Assembly (NCBI GenBank): GCA_011523195.1
Contig: WTHH01000268.1
Coordinates: forward strand, 1 to 7,604
Direction: 5' to 3'
Length of the DNA stretch: 7,604 nucleotides
Source of the DNA: Verrucomicrobiales bacterium
Lineage (GTDB): Bacteria; Verrucomicrobiota; Verrucomicrobiia; Limisphaerales; UBA1096
Shown: positions 1 to 6,105 of the stretch, piece after piece
Numbering within the stretch: the first letter of the stretch is position 1
How the letters are laid out: the number at the start of each line of letters is the position of its first letter
Notes under the pieces: generated by a model
Seen by the model: the letters and a program-made list of their open reading frames with translations, nothing else
What the model was told of the DNA's origin: nothing
The model's database searches: none
Translations under genes and position numbers: made by a program

Positions 1-1511
1 ACGGAACGCAGCCAGCCAACCTGATGGTGTTTCAGGACGGGGGTGGGTTCGTGCGCGAGAACGGTCATACCCGCGTGCCGATCGTGTTCGACAACCTGAT
101 CCATCGTGGCGAACTTCCAGTGACAGTGGGACTTTTCGTCAACCCCGGCGTCATTCCCCCTGCGGAACCAGGCAATCAAGTGCGAAAAAATCGCGCGTTC
201 GAATACGATACAGTGGATGGCCAATACGCGAATTTCATCATCGAGGAACTCCTCCCCCACGTTGTCGCTGAGCATGATTTGAAACTTACCAGCGAACCTT
301 CCGGCCGTGCGATTTGTGGCAACAGCTCCGGGGGAATCGCTGCTTTTACCGCAGCTTGGTTTCGTCCGGATTTTTTTGGAGGCGTCATTAGCCACATCGG
401 AAGCTTCACCAACATCCGCGGTGGTTTCGTGTATCCGGCGCTAATCCGCAAAACAGAAAAGAAGGACATTCGCATCCTGCTACAGGAAGGTCGGCGCGAC
501 CTCGACAACCTGCACGGCCATTGGCCGCTCTCAAACAAACAGGTGGCCAAGGCACTGGAATTCAAGGGCTACGACCACAAGGTCGTCTGGGGGTATGGCG
601 GCCATAGTGGTCGGCATGGAGGAGCAATTTTTCCCGACTCTGCCAAATGGATTTATGCAGATCCTTCCCCCACACAGAAATTCGACCCGTTAGCACCGGA
701 TATTCCCGACTACCCATTCACTGCCGACTCGAAACGGCAGGATGCCGCCCCAAGAGGCAAGATCTCAAAGCACATTCACGAGAGCAAAATCTTCGAGGGA
801 ACCAAGCGCGAATACCACGTCTACGTGCCGGCCCAGTACAATGCCGACACGCCGGCTTGCGTGATGATTTTTCAGGACGGCCACGCCTACTTAAAAGAGG
901 ACGGGGATGTCCGTGCAACAATTGTGTTTGATAATCTCATCCACAAGGGAGAGATGCCCGTGACCATCGGCATCTTCGTCAACCCCGGCCACCGCGGCGA
1001 CGAGTTTCCCGAGAATCGTTGGCAGGCAAACAACCGCAGTTACGAGTACGACTCACTAGGCGACCAGTACGCGCGATTTTTACTGGAGGAACTCCTCCCT
1101 GCGGTTGGCAAGAAATACAACCTCTCGACAAAAGCGGAAGATCGCGCCATCTGCGGAGCGAGCAGCGGCGGCATCTGCGCCTTCACAGCCGCCTGGGAAC
1201 GCCCCGATGCCTTCAGCAAGGTCTACAGCATGATCGGCAGCTTCACCAACATTCGCGGTGGCAACATCTACCCAAGCTGGATTCGCAAGACTGCGCCCAA
1301 GCCAATCCGGGTCTTCCTCGAGGGCGGCGAAAACGATTTAAACAACTCCCACGGGGATTGGCCGTTGGGCAACCTTCAGATGGCCGCCGCTCTCAAGCAT
1401 ATGAACTGGGACTACCGCTTCGTATTCGGCAAAGGTAAACACAATCTCCGCCACGGCGGCACCCTCCTCCCTGAAGCCCTGCGCTGGCTATGGGCAGATC
1501 ATCAAAATTAA
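1..1511 (+). CDS. Tandem two-domain esterase (alpha/beta hydrolase, enterochelin-esterase-like), 5' partial
   Basis: The reading frame is open from the window edge (first full codon at base 3), so the true start lies upstream. The ATG at 24 is internal: the residues before it (GTQPANL) align with the start of the second domain. Numbering from that Met, residues 1-213 and about 246-490 are two copies of one PF00756-type hydrolase domain, roughly half identical, joined by a Pro/Asp-rich linker. Each copy keeps a GxSxG nucleophile elbow (GNSSGG, Ser101; GASSGG, Ser380), a likely acid in a DLDN/DLNN segment (Asp159 or 161; Asp438) and a C-terminal histidine segment (GHSGRHGG, His194/198; KHNLRHGG, His473/477). 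Both triads therefore look intact. The family hydrolyses carboxyl esters, for example acyl or feruloyl groups on polysaccharides; the substrate here is unknown. Secretion is likely from context, but the signal peptide would lie off the window. The lactonase gene starts 11 bp after the stop. Confidence 0.88.
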
Positions 1512-1522
1512 TGGGATCAACA

Positions 1523-2473
1523 ATGAAAAAATTAACGACCACCTTGTTTGGATTTTTCCTGGCAAACCTTGCCACCGCTCAGGACATGCCTTTGTCACAG
1601 GTGTTGATACCCGGTGAAGACTGGCAATTGGTATCCAATCACAACGGGTTCACTGATGCACCCACGGCAGACGGTGAAGGGAACTTTTATTTCTCCGATA
1701 TGCGAAGCGACCTCGGCCTGCTAAAGGTCGCCCCCCCGGGCAAGGTGCATCTTTACCTCGAAGGTGCCACCGGAATCAGTGGAATGAAGTTTGGCCCAGA
1801 CGGCAAACTGTACGCCTGTCGAGCCAAGGCCGGTGAAGTCGTTGTCATCGATCCCAAGTCCAGCGAGATGAAAGTGCTGGCGAAAGATGTCCGCCCAAAC
1901 GATCTCGTTGTCACACACAAGGGCTATCTTTATTTCACCGAGACTCCGAAAAAACAGGTGACGTTTATCAATACAAAAACCGGTGAGATAAAAATAGCCG
2001 ATCAGGGCATAACTGGTCCCAACGGCATCTGTCTTTCACCCGACCAAGGGACACTTGTCGTCTCGGATTTCCGAGGAAAACACTGTTGGGCTTTTCGAAT
2101 CGAACCGGATGGCACTCTCAAATACAAACAACCGTACATGACTATGCGCCGCAAACCGGATCCAACAAAGCGCGATATCCTCCCGAACTTTCAGCCGTCC
2201 TGCAAAGGCGACGGCATGATTACGGACGCCTACGGGCGTTATTATGTCGCCACCGAATTGGGTGTCCAATACTTCGACCCGGCAGGACGAATCAGCGGCG
2301 TCATTCCCGGTCCGCCGGACATCAAAGGGATGACCAGTGTTACCTTCGCCGGCCAAAATCTGGAGTACATGCACATCACCTGCTTCGACAAAGTGTACCG
2401 GCTCAAAACCAAGACCCGAGGCATCCTGTATCAAGACGGCCCACAAAACCACCCACCCAAACTGACGAAATAG
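1523..2473 (+). CDS. Secreted SMP-30/gluconolactonase-like beta-propeller protein
   Basis: This 316-residue protein matches the SMP-30/gluconolactonase/LRE family (PF08450), six-bladed propellers that open sugar lactones with a bound divalent metal. The Met at 1523 is chosen because it begins a classic signal peptide: KK, a hydrophobic run, and ATA before Gln20 as the likely cleavage site. In-frame ATGs at 1490 and 1511 would add 11 or 4 polar residues. A weak GGGA lies at 1513-1516. Family landmarks are RPNDLVV (Asn126, a metal ligand by homology), GPNGICLSPD (165-174) and VVSD (Asp182, a ligand by homology). The N-terminal metal-binding Glu of the usual EGP motif reads Asp45 in TDAP, so this site is altered. 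The family is broad, and a lactonase role rather than a structural or other hydrolytic one is inferred. It starts just after the esterase gene and precedes a sulfatase. Confidence 0.88.
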   Translation: MKKLTTTLFGFFLANLATAQDMPLSQVLIPGEDWQLVSNHNGFTDAPTADGEGNFYFSDMRSDLGLLKVAPPGKVHLYLEGATGISGMKFGPDGKLYACRAKAGEVVVIDPKSSEMKVLAKDVRPNDLVVTHKGYLYFTETPKKQVTFINTKTGEIKIADQGITGPNGICLSPDQGTLVVSDFRGKHCWAFRIEPDGTLKYKQPYMTMRRKPDPTKRDILPNFQPSCKGDGMITDAYGRYYVATELGVQYFDPAGRISGVIPGPPDIKGMTSVTFAGQNLEYMHITCFDKVYRLKTKTRGILYQDGPQNHPPKLTK

Positions 2474-2475
2474 CA

Positions 2476-2499
2476 CTTGGCCAAGCGCTTGGCCAAGCG
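2476..2499. repeat. Tandem pair of the dispersed palindrome, in the lactonase-sulfatase gap
   Basis: Two adjacent copies of the 12-mer CTTGGCCAAGCG (2476-2487 and 2488-2499) begin two bases after the lactonase stop codon. The second copy with its two preceding bases makes the perfect 14-bp palindrome CGCTTGGCCAAGCG (2486-2499). Together, 2476-2497 is a perfect 22-bp palindrome that could fold in RNA as a 9-bp stem with a GCGC loop. A run of five T lies at 2507-2511, nine bases past the stem, which is too far for a standard intrinsic terminator. The hairpin could still act as an mRNA processing or stability element between the two genes; that is inference. Confidence 0.85.
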
Positions 2500-2526
2500 G
2501 GCTGGATTTTTCAACGGCTTCACAGC

Positions 2527-2530
2527 AGGA
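2527..2530 (+). promoter_or_regulatory. Ribosome binding site deciding the first sulfatase start
   Basis: AGGA ends eight bases before the ATG at 2539. The competing in-frame ATG at 2530 overlaps this site and has only AGG directly against it, so 2539 is the better start. Either start leaves the signal peptide intact. Confidence 0.5.
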
Positions 2531-2538
2531 TGCCGGGG

Positions 2539-3981
2539 ATGTTCAAGCAATTCTTCACTATTGCAATATTGGCCGCATCGTCGCTTGGCCTGATCGCGGC
2601 AAAACCGAATATCGTGTTGGTGATGGCTGATGATCAGGGCTGGGGGCAAACCGGTTTCCGAAATCATCCCGCGCTCAAGACTCCCCACCTCGATGCGATG
2701 GCTGCGAATGGCCTCCGCTTTGAACGGTTTTATGCTGGAGGCCCGGTGTGTTCCCCCACCCGCGCCACGGTCCTAACCGGGCGCACCCACGACCGCACCG
2801 GCGTGTTCGACCACGGCTACGCGCTGCGACAACAGGAGAAGACGCTTGGCCAAGCGATGAAAAACGCCGGTTACGCCACCGCGCATTTTGGCAAATGGCA
2901 CCTGAACGGATTGCGAGGCCCCGGCGCCCCAATCTTCAAGGAGGACTCCCATCATCCGGGCGCGTTTGGTTTCGATGAATGGTTGTCGGTGACGAATTTT
3001 TTCGATCGCAACCCGATCATGAGTCGTCAGGGTAAAATTGAGGAGCACAGCGGCGACTCCTCGGAAATAATCGTCGACGAGGCGCTGAAGTTTATCAAGA
3101 CCAAGGTTGCGGCGAAGGAACCGTTCTTCACGGTCATCTGGTACGGCACCCCACACGATCCGTGGGTAGCCGATGATGCTGACAAAAAACCGTTCACCCA
3201 ACTCAGCGCCAAGGCGCAGGAGCATTATGGTGAACTGGTCGCCATGGACCGCAGCATCGGCACGCTGCGCGCCGGCCTTAGCAAACTGGAGGTCGACAAA
3301 AATACCCTTGTGTGGTTCACGAGTGACAATGGGGGTCTGCCCCGTTTTGATCCACCGACGACCGGCGGGCTGCGCGGGTTTAAGGGATCGATGTATGAGG
3401 GCGGCCTCCGAGTCCCGGCCATCATCGAATGGCCGGCCGGCATTCAGACGCCACGAGTCACGCACTACCCTGCCGGTGCTGTGGATATTTTCCCGACACT
3501 GGCCAGAGTGGCCGGGCTTAAAAAATCAACGATGCTCAAGCCGCAGGATGGGCAGAGTCTGGTGAAACTGTTCTCACGGGAAATCGGCCCACGCAAAAAA
3601 ACGCTTCCGTTCAGGAGCCGCGGACGGGTGGCTGTCGTGGATAACAACTACAAGATGATTTCCCTCCCCGGCAACGGCGAAACCCAGTATGAACTTTATG
3701 ATTTAAAAGAGGATTCCGCCGAACAAAACAACCTGACCTACAAGCTGCCAAAGGTGGCCAAGCGTCTCCGCAAAAAACTCCAATCGATCGATGCCTCCGT
3801 CACCGCCAGCGTGAACGGACAGGATTATCCCGGGAACAAAGTCGACGCTCAACCGCCGAGAATATTCTGGTGGGAGAGTGAAGCGTATCGCCCGTATTTT
3901 TCGGAGTGGATCAAGCGGCCCGAGTACGCCTCCCGCTTGAAAAGATATCTCGGCGCTCAACAAAAAAAGAAACAACCATGA
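2539..3981 (+). CDS. Secreted type I sulfatase (arylsulfatase A/GALNS-like), CSPTR type
   Basis: This 480-residue enzyme belongs to the formylglycine-dependent sulfatases (PF00884), which hydrolyse sulfate esters with a bound Ca2+. Met at 2539 begins a signal peptide (MFKQFFTIAIL...LIAA) ending near residue 21. An in-frame ATG at 2530 adds three residues. Visible catalytic landmarks are Asp31-Asp32 in VMADDQ, the modified Cys71 in CSPTRATVLTGR, GKWH (Lys119, His121), His206 in GTPHDPW, SDNGG (Asp263, Asn264) and Lys282 in FKGSMYEGG. All expected active-site groups are therefore present. The GLRGFKGSMYEGGLRVP segment is typical of the arylsulfatase A/GALNS branch; length is normal. Substrate is not predictable from sequence alone, though a sulfated sugar fits the neighbours. 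One palindromic repeat lies within the gene at 2843-2856. The stop codon overlaps the next start (ATGA), suggesting translational coupling. Confidence 0.93.
   Translation: MFKQFFTIAILAASSLGLIAAKPNIVLVMADDQGWGQTGFRNHPALKTPHLDAMAANGLRFERFYAGGPVCSPTRATVLTGRTHDRTGVFDHGYALRQQEKTLGQAMKNAGYATAHFGKWHLNGLRGPGAPIFKEDSHHPGAFGFDEWLSVTNFFDRNPIMSRQGKIEEHSGDSSEIIVDEALKFIKTKVAAKEPFFTVIWYGTPHDPWVADDADKKPFTQLSAKAQEHYGELVAMDRSIGTLRAGLSKLEVDKNTLVWFTSDNGGLPRFDPPTTGGLRGFKGSMYEGGLRVPAIIEWPAGIQTPRVTHYPAGAVDIFPTLARVAGLKKSTMLKPQDGQSLVKLFSREIGPRKKTLPFRSRGRVAVVDNNYKMISLPGNGETQYELYDLKEDSAEQNNLTYKLPKVAKRLRKKLQSIDASVTASVNGQDYPGNKVDAQPPRIFWWESEAYRPYFSEWIKRPEYASRLKRYLGAQQKKKQP
2843..2856. repeat. Dispersed 14-bp palindrome, inside the first sulfatase gene
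   Basis: A perfect copy of CGCTTGGCCAAGCG is read in frame as Leu-Gly-Gln-Ala in EKTLGQAMKNAGYAT, the conserved helix before the GKWH motif. The third sulfatase in this window has NTLAAVFNRAGYDT at the same place without a gap, so the copy replaced existing bases rather than adding any. Confidence 0.85.
3978..3981 (+). other. ATGA stop-start overlap between the first two sulfatase genes
   Basis: The TGA stop (3979-3981) of the upstream sulfatase overlaps the ATG start (3978-3980) of the downstream one. The downstream gene has only a purine-rich, A-dominated leader and no clear Shine-Dalgarno sequence, so reinitiation by ribosomes finishing the first gene is a reasonable expectation. Confidence 0.75.
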
Positions 3982-5372
3982 TTTTGCGGACACTGCTCCT
4001 TCTGGCCTTCGCAGGCACTGCGGCACTAGCCAAGGAGGCCAAACCGAACGTGCTGTTCATCGTCATTGACGACATGAACGACAGCATCTCGCTACTCGAT
4101 CCCAAGTCTCCCATCAAGACCCCAAACATCGAGCGACTGGCCAAGCGCGGGATGTCGTTCTCCCGTGCCTACTGTATCTCCGCCGCCTGCAATCCGTCGC
4201 GTGTTGCCACGCTTACCGGCCTGCGCCCCAGCACGAGTGGCGTCTACCAAAACGCCAGTGACTGGCGCAAGGCACTGCCCAAGCGCCGAACCATCATGCA
4301 GCAGTTTCAAGCCGCCGGTTACGCCGTACGCGGTGCCGGAAAGATTTTTCATCACAAACTCGCTGGCGCCTTTCACGACAAAGCCTCGTTCGATGACTTT
4401 CTCCCCATGGCCCCACAAAACATGCCGCCCAAAAAGCTCAACAAGGCACCGGAGTACGGTTCACGAAATACCGACTGGGGCGTTTGGCCGGACAACGAAA
4501 AGGACACCATCGACTTTCGCACAACCGAGTACTGCATTCGCAACCTAAAAAACCCACCCAAGGACAAACCGATGTTCCTCGCCGCTGGCATCTTCAAGCC
4601 GCACTCGCCGTTTTATGCTCCGCCCAAGTATCACGAAAACTTGCCAACCATTCCAAAACCCAAACGACTGGAAAATGACTGGGACGACCTCCCTTCCGGG
4701 GCAAACGCCTTAATGAAACGCACCAAGTGGTTCTGGAACGGCATGAGAAAACTGGATCAAAAGATACCGGGGTCATATCAGAATTTCATCGACGCCTACG
4801 CAGCATGCTGTCTTTTCGCCGACGCCCAGGTCGGCCGGCTCCTGGATGCTCTAGACCAAAGCCCCATCGCCAAGAACACGATCGTTGTCCTCTGGTCTGA
4901 CCACGGTTTTCACATCGGCGAGAAGGATCACATTGAGAAATTCGCGCTGTGGGAAAAAGCCAATCATGTTCCATTCATCATCGCTGCACCGGGCGTAACG
5001 AAGCCCGGTTCCCGCTGCGAACAGCCGGTCGACCTGACCGTGCTTTATCCAACCTTGATGGAGCTTTGCAGACTCGATGCCAAGACCAAGTGCGACGGGC
5101 CAAGCGCTGTTCCGCTGCTCCGCGATCCCGATGCACTGTGGCCCTACCCCGCCATCAGCACCTACGGCAAAGGAAATCACGCCATCCGAACCAAGCACTG
5201 GCGCTACATCCGCTATGCCGACGGCTCGGAGGAACTGTACAATCACGACTACGATCCGAACGAATGGACGAATCTGGCCAAACAGCCGGCAATGGTTCCC
5301 ACCCTCTCAAAACTACGCGCCCGAATTGCGCTTGGCCAAGCGGCCGAACCGGTTTCCAATCTCCGGCGATAG
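3978..5372 (+). CDS. Secreted iduronate-2-sulfatase-like sulfatase, CNPSR type
   Basis: This 464-residue enzyme is a PF00884 sulfatase of the iduronate-2-sulfatase-like branch. The ATG at 3978 opens a signal peptide (MILRTLLLLAFAGTAALA) cleaved near residue 18; the in-frame ATG at 3906 would add 24 charged residues ahead of it. Landmarks are Asp31-Asp32 in VIDDMND, Cys71 in CNPSRVATLTGLRPS (predicted formylglycine), GKIFHH (Lys122, His125), KPHSPF (Lys207, His209) and WSDHGFHIGEKDH (Asp308, His309) followed by FALWEKANHVPFI. The IDDMND and GFHIGEKDH...LWE strings are typical of this branch, which in bacteria acts on 2-O-sulfated uronates and other sulfated sugars. Specificity here is unknown. 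The C-terminal tail after residue 445 (RARIALGQAAEPVSNLRR) is not conserved sulfatase sequence and contains one palindromic repeat. The gene is coupled to the previous sulfatase by a 4-bp overlap. Confidence 0.93.
   Translation: MILRTLLLLAFAGTAALAKEAKPNVLFIVIDDMNDSISLLDPKSPIKTPNIERLAKRGMSFSRAYCISAACNPSRVATLTGLRPSTSGVYQNASDWRKALPKRRTIMQQFQAAGYAVRGAGKIFHHKLAGAFHDKASFDDFLPMAPQNMPPKKLNKAPEYGSRNTDWGVWPDNEKDTIDFRTTEYCIRNLKNPPKDKPMFLAAGIFKPHSPFYAPPKYHENLPTIPKPKRLENDWDDLPSGANALMKRTKWFWNGMRKLDQKIPGSYQNFIDAYAACCLFADAQVGRLLDALDQSPIAKNTIVVLWSDHGFHIGEKDHIEKFALWEKANHVPFIIAAPGVTKPGSRCEQPVDLTVLYPTLMELCRLDAKTKCDGPSAVPLLRDPDALWPYPAISTYGKGNHAIRTKHWRYIRYADGSEELYNHDYDPNEWTNLAKQPAMVPTLSKLRARIALGQAAEPVSNLRR
5329..5342. 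repeat. Dispersed 14-bp palindrome, 3' end of the second sulfatase gene
   Basis: A perfect copy of CGCTTGGCCAAGCG is read in frame as Leu-Gly-Gln-Ala within the variable C-terminal tail (RIALGQAAEP), ending 30 bases before the gene's last base. The next copy is 135 bases further on, across the gene junction. Confidence 0.85.
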
Positions 5373-5429
5373 ACCAATCCCTTCAGTTTTTTCGTGGCGA
5401 CACAACAGGGATGAGATACGCTCCGACGC

Positions 5430-6098
5430 ATGCGAGTCACTACCCTGTTTTTAGCCACGACACTGTTTTTACTCTTTCCGCTTGGCCAAGCGGAGGATGT
5501 AAGGAAAAGCACGAAGCTCCCGCAAATTTTCGAGGAGGATTTTGAAAAAGGCCAAAACCGTTGGGAGGTCACGGACAGCAAAAGTTGGACTCATCGGAAG
5601 GTGGACGGCAACCACGTTTTTGGAATCAACCGCCGCAACAGCGACTACAAGCCGAGGGTCCGCAGCCCGTACCACATCGCGCTGATCAAGGGCGTCGAAG
5701 TGGCCGACTTCGAGTTAACCTTCGACGTTAAGAGCACCAAGGACACCGGCGGGCATCGCGACTGCTGCGTATTTTTCAACTGGCAGGATGCCGAGCAGTT
5801 TTACTACTGCCACTTCGGCGCAAACCCGGATCCGCACAGCGGACAAATCATGATCGTCAAGAATGCCCCGCGTAAAGCCATGACGAACAACAAAAATAAA
5901 ACCCCGTGGAAAAACGAGACGTGGCACAAAATCAAAGTCGTCCGAGACTCAAAAAAAGGCACGATCGAGGTGTACTTTGACGACATGACCAAGCCGCACA
6001 TGAGCGTGGTCGACAAAACCTACGGCAAGGGCCGCATCGGCATCGGATCATTCGACGACATGAACGATTTCGACAATATCAAACTCCAGGGCAGGTAA
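5430..6098 (+). CDS. Small secreted concanavalin A-like (LamG/DUF1080-like) protein
   Basis: This 222-residue protein has a signal peptide (MRVTTLFLATTLFLLFPLGQA, likely cleaved before Glu22) and one beta-sandwich domain. The pattern resembles the LamG/DUF1080 (3-keto-disaccharide hydrolase-like, PF06439) proteins common beside sulfatases in PVC bacteria: an FEEDFEKG opening, FELTFDVKS, GHRDCCVFFNWQD followed by FYYCHFG, NETWHKIKVVRD, IEVYFDDMTKP and a closing GRIGIGSFDDMNDFDNIKLQG. The ending is typical of lectin/glucanase-fold domains. Function is uncertain: glycan binding, or hydrolysis of a modified disaccharide. I cannot assign catalytic residues. The ATG at 5430 has no good Shine-Dalgarno sequence; it is favoured by the signal peptide. 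The gene lies 57 bp after the second sulfatase and 7 bp before the third. Its signal-peptide region contains the longest palindromic copy. Confidence 0.82.
   Translation: MRVTTLFLATTLFLLFPLGQAEDVRKSTKLPQIFEEDFEKGQNRWEVTDSKSWTHRKVDGNHVFGINRRNSDYKPRVRSPYHIALIKGVEVADFELTFDVKSTKDTGGHRDCCVFFNWQDAEQFYYCHFGANPDPHSGQIMIVKNAPRKAMTNNKNKTPWKNETWHKIKVVRDSKKGTIEVYFDDMTKPHMSVVDKTYGKGRIGIGSFDDMNDFDNIKLQGR
5478..5493. repeat. Dispersed palindrome extended to 16 bp, in a signal-peptide region
   Basis: CCGCTTGGCCAAGCGG is a perfect 16-bp palindrome containing the 14-bp core at 5479-5492. It encodes Pro-Leu-Gly-Gln-Ala and the first base of Glu, at the end of the signal peptide of the LamG/DUF1080-like protein. 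The repeat therefore supplies the residues just before the predicted cleavage site. Confidence 0.85.
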
Positions 6099-6105
6099 AA
6101 CGACT

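Noticed and set aside
2476..2511. Intrinsic terminator made from the tandem palindrome and T5 run
   Set aside because: Nine bases separate stem from T-run and the downstream genes belong to the same functional set, so I list it only as a hairpin-forming repeat.
2086..2538. In-frame upstream extension of the first sulfatase into the lactonase gene, including an LGQALGQA peptide
   Set aside because: The stretch overlaps well-supported lactonase sequence in another frame, and the signal peptide begins at 2539. The LGQA reading in the spacer is probably accidental.
2773..3465. Antisense open frame of 230 codons opposite the first sulfatase
   Set aside because: It lies wholly within a gene with a complete set of catalytic motifs, and its translation (rich in Arg, no recognisable domain) looks like a reverse-frame shadow.
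3755..3764. TGGCCAAGCG, resembling part of the palindrome
   Set aside because: Only ten bases match and they are read as VAKR in a different frame from the real copies; ordinary coding sequence explains it.
4137..4147. CTGGCCAAGCG, resembling part of the palindrome
   Set aside because: It encodes LAKR of the conserved ERLAKRGMSF segment of sulfatases and lacks the left arm.
5098..5106. GGCCAAGCG half-motif in the second sulfatase gene
   Set aside because: Nine matching bases without the left arm is not enough to call a copy; kept only as a possible degenerate relic.
5349..5392. CCGG...CCGG followed by a T6 run near the second sulfatase stop, as a possible terminator
   Set aside because: The stem is only four base pairs, it spans coding sequence, and the T-run is 20 bases away; it does not fit an intrinsic terminator.
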